Below, in pieces: positions 30,692 to 39,363 of a stretch of DNA of 51,143 bases (positions are counted from its first letter, which is position 1; every line of letters begins with the position of its first letter). Location: the NCBI GenBank assembly GCA_001657325.1, contig LWRO01000040.1, forward strand, positions 32,001-83,143, given 5' to 3'. The notes below the pieces were generated by a model. That model did not search any database, had not been told where the DNA came from, and saw only the letters and a list, made by a program, of their open reading frames with translations. A program made the translations under genes and the position numbers. This stretch comes from Geitlerinema sp. BBD 1991-9. Lineage in GTDB: Bacteria > Cyanobacteriota > Cyanobacteriia > Cyanobacteriales > Geitlerinemataceae.

Positions 30692-32179
30692 CTATTTGTA
30701 GACCGGCATTTCGCCGCCATGAAGTCGATCGAGATAGCTTTTGAGATCTGCTGCCACGTCGTTCGACAAGATAAACCCACCGAGCATATTGGGAAACGCC
30801 ATCGTCAACAGCATCATATCGCTGAAATCCAACACCGATCCGAGATTCACGACTGCCCCCACGAACACGCAAGCGACGAAAATCAAACGATACACTTGTG
30901 TCTGACTTTCACCGAACAGATAAGTCCAGGCTCGTTCGCCGTAATAACTCCACGAAATCATCGTTGAAAACGCAAACAGCAACACGGCGATCGACAGTAC
31001 GATGGGAAACCAACCAATGGCGCTTTCAAACGCGGAGGACGTTAACTCGACTCCCGTTGCGTCCGTGTCGCGATAGACCCCAGTAATCACCACTACCAAA
31101 GCCGTCATATTGCAAACCACGACGGTATCGACAAAGGGTTCGAGGAGCGCGACAATGCCCTCGCGCACGGGCTCGTGAGTTTTCGCCGCTGCATGGGCGA
31201 TCGCCGCCGAACCAATACCGGCTTCGTTGGAGAAAACGGCCCGCCTCACACCTTGAATCAAAACGCCGATAAACCCACCTTCAACCGCTCTCGGTGAAAA
31301 GGCTTCATTGAAGATCGTGCCAAAGGCCGACGGAATTTCAGTCAGGTTCGTTAACAAAATCCACAGAGCAGCGAGAATGTAAATCAAACACATGGACGGA
31401 ACGAGTGCTGCTGCCACCGAGCCAATGCGCTTGATTCCCCCAATAATGACCAGTCCCACGAGAAGGGCGAGAACAATACCGTACACCCAATTCGGGATGG
31501 GAACGAGCGATGATAGTGCGGCAAAGGATTGGTTCGCCTGGAACATATTTCCGCCGCCGATGGAACCACCGATACAGAGAATTGAGAATAAGACCGCCAG
31601 GCCGCTTCCCAAAACGTGAAATCCTTTTTCCGATAATCCCTGCGAGAGGTAGTACATCGGGCCGCCCGAAACGTGACCGTCCGAACGGATCGTGCGGTAT
31701 TTGTGCGCGAGCGTACATTCGACGAACTTGCTGGTCATCCCAAAGAGTCCGGCGACGGTCATCCAAAATACAGCACCGGGGCCGCCCACTTGCACGGCGA
31801 TGGCAACACCTGCGATATTGCCCAATCCAACCGTTGCAGAAAGTGCGGCGGAGAGGGCTTGAAAGTGGGTCAGCTCTCCTTCTTCACTGGGATCGTCGTA
31901 ATGACCCAAAATCACGTAAATAGCGTGTTTGAAGGCGCGGAGGTTAACGAAACCCATGCGGAGCGTGAAGAAAATCGCCCCACCCGCGAGCCACAGGACG
32001 ATGAGGGGAATGCCGCCGATGCTGAAAAACAGCACCTCGGCCATCCAAGCGACGAGGGTGCTAAAGACAGCGTCAAGTCGATCGATAAATCCGCGTTCTG
32101 TCGTGATGGCGTCAGCTTGGGCGAGAGCCGCCGTCGGAACGGCCAGCAGGAGCAAAAATAAAAACCAGCGTTGTTTCAT
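30692..32179 (-). CDS. agcS: Sodium:alanine symporter (AGCS family)
   Basis: 495 residues with about eleven membrane segments. Family features: GGAIFFTLRMGFVNLRAFKH, the signature ALSATVGLGNIAGVAIAVQV, GGPGAVFWMTVAGLFGMTSK and NEAGIGSAAIAHAAAKTHEP. It imports small neutral amino acids (Ala, Gly) with Na+. Unusually, the N-terminus MKQRWFLFLLLLAVPTAALA looks like a cleavable signal peptide before an amphipathic segment; several cyanobacterial members have such an extension. Single-gene unit on the minus strand. Confidence 0.93.
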   Translation of the reverse strand: MKQRWFLFLLLLAVPTAALAQADAITTERGFIDRLDAVFSTLVAWMAEVLFFSIGGIPLIVLWLAGGAIFFTLRMGFVNLRAFKHAIYVILGHYDDPSEEGELTHFQALSAALSATVGLGNIAGVAIAVQVGGPGAVFWMTVAGLFGMTSKFVECTLAHKYRTIRSDGHVSGGPMYYLSQGLSEKGFHVLGSGLAVLFSILCIGGSIGGGNMFQANQSFAALSSLVPIPNWVYGIVLALLVGLVIIGGIKRIGSVAAALVPSMCLIYILAALWILLTNLTEIPSAFGTIFNEAFSPRAVEGGFIGVLIQGVRRAVFSNEAGIGSAAIAHAAAKTHEPVREGIVALLEPFVDTVVVCNMTALVVVITGVYRDTDATGVELTSSAFESAIGWFPIVLSIAVLLFAFSTMISWSYYGERAWTYLFGESQTQVYRLIFVACVFVGAVVNLGSVLDFSDMMLLTMAFPNMLGGFILSNDVAADLKSYLDRLHGGEMPVYK

Positions 32180-32436
32180 AAAACGTTTCCAAAATTCACG
32201 CGCGTTTCAAGAATAAAGCGTCCTCTACATTTAAATCGGTCGTCGAGGACGTTCTCAGAGATTTCTTCTAAATTGCTTCGATTCTGCCGGAAGGCCTGTG
32301 GGTTGGAAAGTTAGCTAAGTTGCATTATTGGTCGGCTCGATCGATATCTGAATTGACGAGATCGAGGGTTTCTGAGACAATCCCTGACAGCGGTAGTCGA
32401 AATGCGATTTTCAATAAATCATTGAGGAAACCGTTT

Positions 32437-33510
32437 TTGAAGCGTCACCGAGCGATCGCGTTAGGATGGGTTCTGGCTGGGATGGCCGGAACGGCGGCAG
32501 CTGTCGATCGACCGGTTGACGAAGTGGCTGCTTTTTTAATCGGGGCGATGGATTCGTCGGTACAGGCGATGTTCGATCGCGGTGCGCCTGACGTGCGAAT
32601 CGTCACCTGTAACGTCGAAGTGCCGGACGGCGATTCCTCTGCTAGATATTTGTATCAGGAACAGGCGCTTTCGTTGCGACTGGGACGACCTTACCGACAG
32701 CGATTTTTAAAACTCTTTCCCATAGAGGACGGTAACGGTGTCGCCTCGTTAGCCTTTCGTCCCGAAAATACCGAGCAGTGGGTGGGGTTGTGCGATCGAC
32801 CTCGAGAACAGCGAAACGTGCAGTTTGAGGAATTCGGCGACGCGATCTGTCAGTTGAACTTGTACCGAGACGGCGAAATCTATCGCGGTGCGACTCCAGA
32901 ATCGGGTTGTCCCACAAACTACGGCGGCGCGGTTCGCATCACGAATACCGTCGAGTTGAGCGAAGCGACGATGGAAACTTGGGATCGCGGCTTCGACGAA
33001 AATGGAATGCAGGTTTGGGGCGCAGAAGATCGATCTGATCAGTTCCGCGATATCAATCCGACGAGGCAAGATCCCGAAGCCAACGCCGTCGTTCAGTGGC
33101 TCAGCGGCGAGTTTCGACAGGTGGACGGCGAGGGTGGCTATCGCAACTGTACTGTTTTACCTGCGGGTTTGCGAACGATCTTGTCGGTTCCAACGGATAG
33201 AGACGATCCGAGGTTGCTGCAAATTCTGCGAAATCGATCGGGACAACTGGAAATTTTAGTTTATTCCTTAACCGGAGATTGGGAGAACTTTTGCGATCGA
33301 GATCCGTCACGACGCTTGATTCCAACTGAACGGATGGAGGCTGTTCGCTGTCGGGTTCCGTTGCGGTTTGAAGAGAATACGTTTGTCGGCTCGATTTCGT
33401 CGGAAACCTGTCTCGACGGTCAGCGAGATATGCGTTTGTCTCGGGAGTCGTTGGAAATTCGAGATGTGATGGAGATCGATCGAGTGTATCGATCGGTTGA
33501 AACGAATTAA
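32437..33510 (+). CDS. Exported CpcT/CpeT-like protein with a second, diverged half-repeat
   Basis: 357 residues from TTG 32437, chosen because GAGGAAA lies ~8 bases upstream and the product then begins with a clean signal peptide (KRHRAIALGWVLAGMAGTAAA). A TTG at 32320 would add 39 residues of non-conserved leader. Residues ~40-195 carry the CpcT/CpeT chromophore-lyase pattern: YLYQEQALSLRLGRPYRQRF, CQLNLYRDGEIYRGAT, GC(P)TNYGGAVRITNTVEL and DRGFDENGMQVWGAED. The remaining ~150 residues repeat the layout weakly (Cys-X-Val, CRVPLRFEENTFVGSISSETC). CpcT/CpeT lyases attach bilin to phycocyanin or phycoerythrin beta-Cys in the cytoplasm; export makes that role doubtful here. Confidence 0.75.
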   Translation: MKRHRAIALGWVLAGMAGTAAAVDRPVDEVAAFLIGAMDSSVQAMFDRGAPDVRIVTCNVEVPDGDSSARYLYQEQALSLRLGRPYRQRFLKLFPIEDGNGVASLAFRPENTEQWVGLCDRPREQRNVQFEEFGDAICQLNLYRDGEIYRGATPESGCPTNYGGAVRITNTVELSEATMETWDRGFDENGMQVWGAEDRSDQFRDINPTRQDPEANAVVQWLSGEFRQVDGEGGYRNCTVLPAGLRTILSVPTDRDDPRLLQILRNRSGQLEILVYSLTGDWENFCDRDPSRRLIPTERMEAVRCRVPLRFEENTFVGSISSETCLDGQRDMRLSRESLEIRDVMEIDRVYRSVETN

Positions 33511-33634
33511 TGGGTCTGTTGGAATTGTGGTGGTATTTGATTGCTTATGATACCAAAACCCTGCTTATCACCCTAAGTCTAACAGACCCAAAAAAAAGGA
33601 AAAGTTCAGAACTATACAATCCCTAAACTTTCCC
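33511..33634 (-). terminator. purF terminator and flanking inverted repeat
   Basis: On the minus strand, GGGAAAGTT (33626-33634) pairs with AACTTTTCC (33598-33606, one bulge), followed by eight T (complement of 33590-33597): a strong terminator for purF. A separate 10-bp inverted repeat, TGGGTCTGTT at 33511-33520 and AACAGACCCA at 33581-33590, directly follows the CpcT/CpeT-like gene. Confidence 0.8.
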
Positions 33635-33709
33635 TTCTTCTGTTGTTATTTTTGCCTGTAAAGAAACGCTCGATCGAGAGTCTCTACAAATCCAAATCGA
33701 ACTGAAGTT

Positions 33710-35170
33710 TTAACGAGTCGTTTCCAGCATCAACTTCGACTGCTTGAGTCGATCGGGAATTTCAATCGGATAACTTCCCGTGAAGCACGCCGAACAGAAC
33801 GAACTCGGATCTTGTCCCGTTGCTTCGAGCATTCCCTGCCAACTCAAATACGCCAGCGAATCGACTCCAATTTGCGCGCGAATCGATTCGATCGACTTCG
33901 TCGCTGCAATCAATTGCTCTTGATCGTCCGTATCGATGCCATAAAAACACGGATGCGTCACTGGTGGAGACGAAACGCGCATATGCACTTCGAGTGCTCC
34001 CGCTTCGCGTAGTGCTTTCACCAGCTTACGGCTCGTCGTTCCCCGAACGATCGAATCGTCAACAATGACAATTCGCTGACCCTCCAGAACGTCTTTAAGT
34101 GGATTCAACTTCATCCGAATTCCCGACTCGCGCATATGTTGCGTCGGCTGAATGAACGTACGCCCCACATAGCGATTTTTTATCAACCCTTCCGCATAAG
34201 AAATACCCGACTCGCGAGAATATCCGATCGCCGCCGGAATTCCCGAATCGGGAACGCCAATGACGAGATCGACATCTGCCGGAGATTCTTTCGCCAAAAC
34301 GGTTCCAATTCGCATCCGATAGCTGTAGAGACTCTCTGCATTCATGACACTATCGGGGCGTGCAAAGTAAATCATCTCGAACACGCACAATTTCGGAGAC
34401 GAATTGTCCGCCCATTGAAGCGAAGACAGACCGTTTTCGTTTACCAAAATCAGCTCTCCCGGCCGCACAGAACGCAAATAACGAGCGCCGATAATGTCCA
34501 ACCCGCAGGTTTCCGAGGCGAACACGTAGCCGTCTTCAGGCGTATCCGTTTCAATGGTTCCGAGAACCAAAGGACGAACGCCGTTGGGATCGCGCGTTCC
34601 AAAAACCCCAATGGGTGTTCCGATCGTGAGACTAAACGCACCCCGACACAATTTCAACGCACTGACGATGGCTTCCGTCCAATCTTTCCCACTGTCAACC
34701 TCTGTTCCAATCGCCAGCGCGATCGCCTCTGAGTCGCTACTGGTCACGAAATCGCACGAACGTCGATCGAGTTCCTCGCGCAACTCTCGGGTATTGACAA
34801 GATTACCATTGTGTGACAGAGCAAGTGTTCCCAACCGAGTTTCGACTAAAGCCGGTTGTGCGTTTCGCACGTGAGACGATCCAGTTGTGGAATAGCGATT
34901 GTGTCCGATGGCCAGATCGCCAGGAAGCTTTTTGAGAATATCTTCGTTAAAAACGCGAGAGACCAAGCCCATGTCCTTATAAGAATGCACCCGGTTACCC
35001 TGAAACGTCGCAATTCCGGCAGACTCTTGACCTCGATGTTGCAATGCGTATAAGCCGAAGTAAGTCAGCTTGGCAACATCTTCGTTCGGGGCGTAGATGC
35101 CGAAAACGCCGCAGGCTTCTTCGGGTTTGTCAGGTCGTGCGTCAAATGGGAAGGAAGGATTGGGCATCAT
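33710..35170 (-). CDS. purF: Amidophosphoribosyltransferase
   Basis: 486 residues. First committed enzyme of purine synthesis (PRPP + Gln to phosphoribosylamine). A propeptide is followed by the nucleophile Cys-20 in EEACGVFGIYAPNED, typical of the [4Fe-4S] class that is processed at this Cys. The glutaminase domain has LQHRGQESAGIA and GHNRYSTTGSS; the transferase domain has the PRPP loop IVIVDDSIVRGTTSRKLVKA. Cluster-ligand Cys are seen in HPCFYGIDTDD and FCSACFTGSYP. Start: two adjacent ATGs, at 35170 and 35167. A large palindrome sits about 60 bases upstream. Confidence 0.97.
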   Translation of the reverse strand: MMPNPSFPFDARPDKPEEACGVFGIYAPNEDVAKLTYFGLYALQHRGQESAGIATFQGNRVHSYKDMGLVSRVFNEDILKKLPGDLAIGHNRYSTTGSSHVRNAQPALVETRLGTLALSHNGNLVNTRELREELDRRSCDFVTSSDSEAIALAIGTEVDSGKDWTEAIVSALKLCRGAFSLTIGTPIGVFGTRDPNGVRPLVLGTIETDTPEDGYVFASETCGLDIIGARYLRSVRPGELILVNENGLSSLQWADNSSPKLCVFEMIYFARPDSVMNAESLYSYRMRIGTVLAKESPADVDLVIGVPDSGIPAAIGYSRESGISYAEGLIKNRYVGRTFIQPTQHMRESGIRMKLNPLKDVLEGQRIVIVDDSIVRGTTSRKLVKALREAGALEVHMRVSSPPVTHPCFYGIDTDDQEQLIAATKSIESIRAQIGVDSLAYLSWQGMLEATGQDPSSFCSACFTGSYPIEIPDRLKQSKLMLETTR

Positions 35171-35228
35171 TGTGTAAGAATCGTTCCTAGCGAAGGGACG
35201 TGTGCGAGATAAATGAGAGCCATATACT

Positions 35229-35277
35229 TACACTGTATCGTTTTGTTACATAAGATGCCAAAACGATAACCAGTGTA
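35229..35277 (-). promoter_or_regulatory. Long palindrome over a candidate purF promoter
   Basis: TACACTG-TATCGTTTTG (35229-35245) and CAAAACGATA-AC-CAGTGTA (35259-35277): two perfect arms of 10 and 7 bp separated by a 2-nt bulge on one side, 13-nt spacer. On the minus strand TTGGCA, 18 nt, TACAGT could be a sigma-70-type promoter whose boxes lie inside the palindrome. The symmetric layout suggests a repressor operator for purF or for the divergent galT, or a hairpin leader. Confidence 0.6.
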
Positions 35278-35469
35278 GCCTTAATATTGTCTTAATTAAA
35301 CCGCAATCCGGACTTAAGGGATACTGTTAAAGCGAAAAGAATTAACCTAAGAGCGCTCAAAGAGCGTCAACGATTGTTGCAAATCGCCGGTTTTTCGCCT
35401 CTCCAATGCCAAAATAAGAAAGCAAAACGAACTCGAATTCCGGTTTGCTGTTGGAAGGTAGGAAAAGCA

Positions 35470-36492
35470 ATGACCGAACTCAGACAAAACCTCATCACCC
35501 GCGATTGGGTGGTCATTGCGACAGAACGATCGAAACGTCCAGACGAATTCAGTAAAGACTCGGCGCGCATTTGCGAACCCATTCCCACCTATCGCGAAAA
35601 TTGCCCGTTCTGCGAAGGAAACGAACACCTCACGGGGATCGAGTGCGCTCGGCTGTGTGACGATCGAGGGTGGCGAGTGCGATCGGTCGTCAACAAATAT
35701 CCAGCTTTTTCACCGGAAGAGGCTTTTTTACGCCAAGGGGGAAACATTTATCGAGCGATGTCTGGCTTTGGATTTCACGAAGTCATCATCGAACATCCCC
35801 GTCACGATGCGAACATTGCCAACCTTCCCATCGCAGATGTCGCGAACGTCTTACAAATGTACCGCCAGCGCTACACCGTCATGCGCCGCGATTCGAGGGT
35901 TTCCGCCATTATTATTTTTAAAAACCACGGTAAAGGTGCGGGAACGTCTCTCGAGCATCCCCATTCTCAAATCGCTGCCATGCCGATCGTTCCCTATCAA
36001 CTACGATTGCGTACGCGGGAAGCCGTCCGCCACTTCGACGACCACGGCGAATGTCTGTTCTGTCGAACGCTCCACGAAGAACTCGCCGCCCAAGAGCGTA
36101 TTATCTACGAAAGCGAATACTTTGTTGCATTTATCCCTTACGCAGCGTTATCGCCGTTCCACACCTGGATTTTCCCCCGTCGCCACGTTTCTTCCTTTGA
36201 AAACATCACCGAAGCCGAAATCTTCGATCTCGCAGAAAACCTCAAAACGGTATTGTCGAAACTTTACATCGGACTCAACAATCCCGATTACAACTACACG
36301 ATTCGATCGATCCCCACGGACGAACACAAAACCGGATATTTCCACTGGTATCTCGCGATCGTCCCTCGCGTTTCACTCGCCGCCGGATTTGAGATGGGAA
36401 GCGGGATGTTTATCAACACGGCACTGCCCGAAGAAAGTGCGGAATTTTTAAGATCGATCGAAATTCCCGCAACATTTGAAATGAGCGGCTGA
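35470..36492 (+). CDS. galT: Galactose-1-phosphate uridylyltransferase
   Basis: 340 residues from ATG 35470, preceded by AGGTAGGAAAAGC. A HIT-superfamily nucleotidyltransferase. The catalytic motif HPHSQ is at residues 163-167 (EHPHSQIAAMP), with the second His as the nucleophile. Zn-site Cys are CPFC at 45-48, and a second CLFC pair lies further on. The substrate may be UDP-glucose/galactose-1-P (Leloir pathway) or, as in related proteins, ADP-glucose phosphorylase-type. Convergent with the TRAP permease genes, with only 16 bases between. No galE or galK is nearby. Confidence 0.88.
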   Translation: MTELRQNLITRDWVVIATERSKRPDEFSKDSARICEPIPTYRENCPFCEGNEHLTGIECARLCDDRGWRVRSVVNKYPAFSPEEAFLRQGGNIYRAMSGFGFHEVIIEHPRHDANIANLPIADVANVLQMYRQRYTVMRRDSRVSAIIIFKNHGKGAGTSLEHPHSQIAAMPIVPYQLRLRTREAVRHFDDHGECLFCRTLHEELAAQERIIYESEYFVAFIPYAALSPFHTWIFPRRHVSSFENITEAEIFDLAENLKTVLSKLYIGLNNPDYNYTIRSIPTDEHKTGYFHWYLAIVPRVSLAAGFEMGSGMFINTALPEESAEFLRSIEIPATFEMSG

Positions 36493-36508
36493 GGAGACGA
36501 TTTCCCCA

Positions 36509-37846
36509 TCACACCGAAGACTGACTCAAAGAAGGAAGCCAACTGACAATTCCAGGGAAACAAATAATTGCAACTAACACCAGAATTTGTAATATCACAA
36601 ATGGAATCGCCCCTCGGTAAATATCCCCTGTTTTCACCTCAGGCGGTGCAATACCCCGGAGATAGAACAATGCAAACCCGAACGGTGGCGTGAGAAACGA
36701 CGTTTGTAAGTTCGCTCCTAAAATGACCCCGTACCACACCATATCCATCTCAAAACTTTGGGCAACTGGGGCAAATAGTGGCACGATAATAAACGCAATT
36801 TGGAAAAAGTCGATAAAAAAGCCCAGAAAAAAAACGATCGCCATACTCACCGCCAAAAAGCTCACTGCTCCACCGGGAAGGTTCGCTAAAGCGGTTCGCA
36901 CGAACTGTTCGCCGTTGAGTCCGCGAAATACCAAACTAAACGCCGTCGAACCCAGCAAAATAAAGACCACCATGCTGGTAATCCGCAACGTCGAATCGCT
37001 AACTCGTTGCAACGAATCCCAGGAGAGTTGACGGTTTACTAATGCCAAGACGATCGCACCTAAACTCCCCACAGCGCCCGCTTCTGTCGGCGTTGCGATG
37101 CCGAAAAAGATACTTCCGAGTACCAAAACAATCAGCAGCAAGGGCGGTACCATTGCCTTGAGAACCCGAATTCCCAAATCGCGGTTGCCCATTTTGCGAA
37201 CTTCAGACGGCAGTGCAGGCGCCAGTTCCGGACGCAAGTTAGAGATCGCGAGAACGTGAACGGCAAATACCCCCGTCATCAACAACCCCGGTATCATCGA
37301 CCCCACAAATAAATCTCCCACCGAAACGCCTAACTGATCGGCAAGGACGACTAAAACCACACTAGGAGGAATGATTTGCCCGAGCGTTCCCGACGCGGCG
37401 ATGACACCCGTAGCAAGTTCTTTGTTGTAGCCGTAGCGCAACATGATCGGCAGCGAAATCAAGCCCATTGCAACCACCGTTGCCGCAACCACGCCCGTCG
37501 TCGCGGCGAGTAACGCCCCGACGAGAACGACGGCGAGGGCGAGGCCACCACGGACTCGTCCGAAGAGAATACCGATCGTTTCTAGCAAGCGTTCGGCAAT
37601 TCCCGATTTTTCCAACATTGCCCCCATAAAGATGAAATAGGGGATCGCCAACAGGGTGTAGTTGGACATCGTGTTAAACACTTGCAGGGGAAAATTACCC
37701 CACAGTGCAAAACTAAATCGGCCGGTTGCCGTGCCGATGAGACTGAAGAGAATGGCGACGCCACCGAGGGTAAAGGCGACGGGGTAGCCGACTAACAAAA
37801 GGGCTAGAGCCACGCCAAACATTGTAATTCCCAACCATTCAGCCAT
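36509..37846 (-). CDS. TRAP transporter large permease (DctM/GtrB-like)
   Basis: 445 residues with about 12 membrane segments. Family features: PIMLRYGYNKELATGVIAAS, GTLGQIIPPSVVLVVLADQL and ATPTEAGAVGSLGAIVLAL. The large subunit catalyses Na+-coupled uptake with a periplasmic binding protein. The best remembered cyanobacterial counterpart is GtrB (Synechocystis glutamate TRAP system), but substrate is not proven. It overlaps the small permease by 8 bases, implying coupling. No binding protein gene (DctP/GtrC) is adjacent, again as in Synechocystis where it lies apart. Confidence 0.93.
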   Translation of the reverse strand: MAEWLGITMFGVALALLLVGYPVAFTLGGVAILFSLIGTATGRFSFALWGNFPLQVFNTMSNYTLLAIPYFIFMGAMLEKSGIAERLLETIGILFGRVRGGLALAVVLVGALLAATTGVVAATVVAMGLISLPIMLRYGYNKELATGVIAASGTLGQIIPPSVVLVVLADQLGVSVGDLFVGSMIPGLLMTGVFAVHVLAISNLRPELAPALPSEVRKMGNRDLGIRVLKAMVPPLLLIVLVLGSIFFGIATPTEAGAVGSLGAIVLALVNRQLSWDSLQRVSDSTLRITSMVVFILLGSTAFSLVFRGLNGEQFVRTALANLPGGAVSFLAVSMAIVFFLGFFIDFFQIAFIIVPLFAPVAQSFEMDMVWYGVILGANLQTSFLTPPFGFALFYLRGIAPPEVKTGDIYRGAIPFVILQILVLVAIICFPGIVSWLPSLSQSSV

Positions 37847-38387
37847 CTCGCCCTTCCTCCTCGGATGCCGTCAAACGTGTAAACACCGACCACTTTTTAA
37901 TAGCTTCAGAAACACCTTGCAGAATCAGCAAGACGAAACTAACGAGAACAAACGTTTTGATAGGATAGCGGGGAAGTCCACCCGGATCGGGGGAGGTTTC
38001 CAAAATATTCCACGAATTGACAATCGGCGACCAGACGAACCACAGGGCGATCGAGCAAAACGGAATTAGAAATAACAGGGTTCCGATGAAGTCGGCGAGG
38101 GCTTTCCGTCGCGGCGGCCATCCGCTATACAATACGTCCATTCGCACGTGTTCGTTCTGTTTGAGCGTGTAGGCAGCTCCTAAGAGAAATACGAGACTGA
38201 AGAGATACCATTGAGCTTCGATGAAAACGTTAGAACTTAGGTTCGTGCCGATTGCTTGACCGACGTAGCGTCCAATAACGTTCCACACGCCAACGAATAC
38301 CATTAATAACACGAGCAAACTCGCCAGACGACCGATCGATTCGTTGGCACGATCGATGAGTCGCGACAGACGCAACAGGATTTGCAA
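37839..38387 (-). CDS. TRAP transporter small permease (DctQ/GtrA-like)
   Basis: 182 residues with four membrane helices. The pattern NVIGRYVGQAIGTNLSSNVF, EAQWYLFSLVFLLGAAYTLK and HVRMDVLYSGWPPRRKALAD is typical of DctQ subunits. It is translated before the large permease, with an 8-base overlap. Together they form the membrane part of a TRAP importer, likely for a carboxylate or amino acid such as glutamate; that substrate is inferred from GtrAB. Confidence 0.9.
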   Translation of the reverse strand: MQILLRLSRLIDRANESIGRLASLLVLLMVFVGVWNVIGRYVGQAIGTNLSSNVFIEAQWYLFSLVFLLGAAYTLKQNEHVRMDVLYSGWPPRRKALADFIGTLLFLIPFCSIALWFVWSPIVNSWNILETSPDPGGLPRYPIKTFVLVSFVLLILQGVSEAIKKWSVFTRLTASEEEGRDG

Positions 38388-38732
38388 CAGACTTTCTCCC
38401 TACGATCGATATGAGAAATGAAGCGATTTTGTATTTTACCAAGGAAGTGACGGTTGGGAACTTACGATTTAGGGGTTTGACGATTGACGATTGACGATTG
38501 GTGGTTTTAGAACGCTTTACGGCTGAAGGCGGAAAGGTCGTCTGAGTAAGACTTAATACTTACCTCCGACATCCGATATCTATGAGGTACAATATAGGTA
38601 GTTTGAGACGCTTGTACGAAACGAAACCGGCTGGGATTGAGTGAAGCCGACTTGGATTGAGCAAAATCGACTTGACCAGATAAACTATTGCTTTGACATC
38701 ATCTCGATCGTCGATCGAGTACATTACTGCTT
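38388..38732. repeat. 345-nt spacer with two repeat sets between the TRAP operon and the GAF gene
   Basis: 38477-38500 is TTGACGA repeated 3.4 times. 38634-38653 and 38654-38673 are two contiguous 20-bp near-copies, GGATTGAGTGAAGCCGACTT and GGATTGAGCAAAATCGACTT. A TACAAT box at about 38588-38593 may belong to the GAF gene promoter, putting the 20-bp pair in its leader. Confidence 0.65.
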
Positions 38733-39227
38733 ATGTTCGATCGTAAATTAAAAATCCTCGCCCATCGCCTCTCTAAATCTCTGGCAGGCGATGTAATCGT
38801 ACAAAAGACGGTTCAACAAATTCGAGAACAACTACAAGTCGATCGAGTCGTGCTGTATTATTTTTATCGAAAATGGAAAGGACAAGTGACGTTTGAATCG
38901 CTGTCATCACCGAGTTTGTCCATTTTGGGTTCGACGGGTGCAGACGATTGCTTTAACGACGAATATGCTCGACTCTATTTAGAAGGGCGATATCGCTCGA
39001 TCGAGGATATTAAAACAGCTAAAATTCATGCGTGCCATCGAGCATTCCTCGAGAGTATTCAAGTCCGAGCAAATCTGGTTGTTCCAATCCTCAAAAATCA
39101 AGATTTGTGGGGCTTGCTCGTCGCACATCACTGTCAATCACCTCGCCCCTGGCAATCCAAAGAAGTTGAAGCCATGCAATCGGCTGCAAAACAATTAGAA
39201 ACCGCTGCGGCAATTCGGAATGTGTGA
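38733..39227 (+). CDS. Stand-alone cyanobacteriochrome-type GAF protein (DXCF class)
   Basis: 164 residues that consist of one GAF domain and nothing else. It has the bilin-binding signature: Cys-101 followed by His-102 in HACHRAFLESIQVRANLVVP, and the LWGLLVAHHCQSPRPW tail shared by cyanobacteriochromes and phytochromes. It also has the DXCF motif, D-D-C-F at 71-74, whose Cys-73 lies 28 residues before Cys-101. This equals the Cys494-Cys522 spacing in TePixJ. The pattern predicts dual-Cys blue/green-type photochemistry. With no output domain, it would act through protein partners or as a modular photoreceptor subunit. It is divergent from the TRAP genes. Confidence 0.75.
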   Translation: MFDRKLKILAHRLSKSLAGDVIVQKTVQQIREQLQVDRVVLYYFYRKWKGQVTFESLSSPSLSILGSTGADDCFNDEYARLYLEGRYRSIEDIKTAKIHACHRAFLESIQVRANLVVPILKNQDLWGLLVAHHCQSPRPWQSKEVEAMQSAAKQLETAAAIRNV

Positions 39228-39363
39228 CCGAGGCAAGTTGGTGGATCGCCAAGGCATGCTCATGAAACCTAGACTTTTTACTTTTAATTACCTAAAAATC
39301 TGTCGTTCGGAAATTATCAATCCTCAAATCTTCTAAACTGCAAGTTATAAATCGTAAACTCTC

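Noticed and set aside
32320-32436. 39-codon N-terminal extension of the CpcT/CpeT-like protein from TTG 32320
   Set aside because: The downstream TTG at 32437 has a good ribosome site and yields a clean signal peptide; the extension shows no conservation features.
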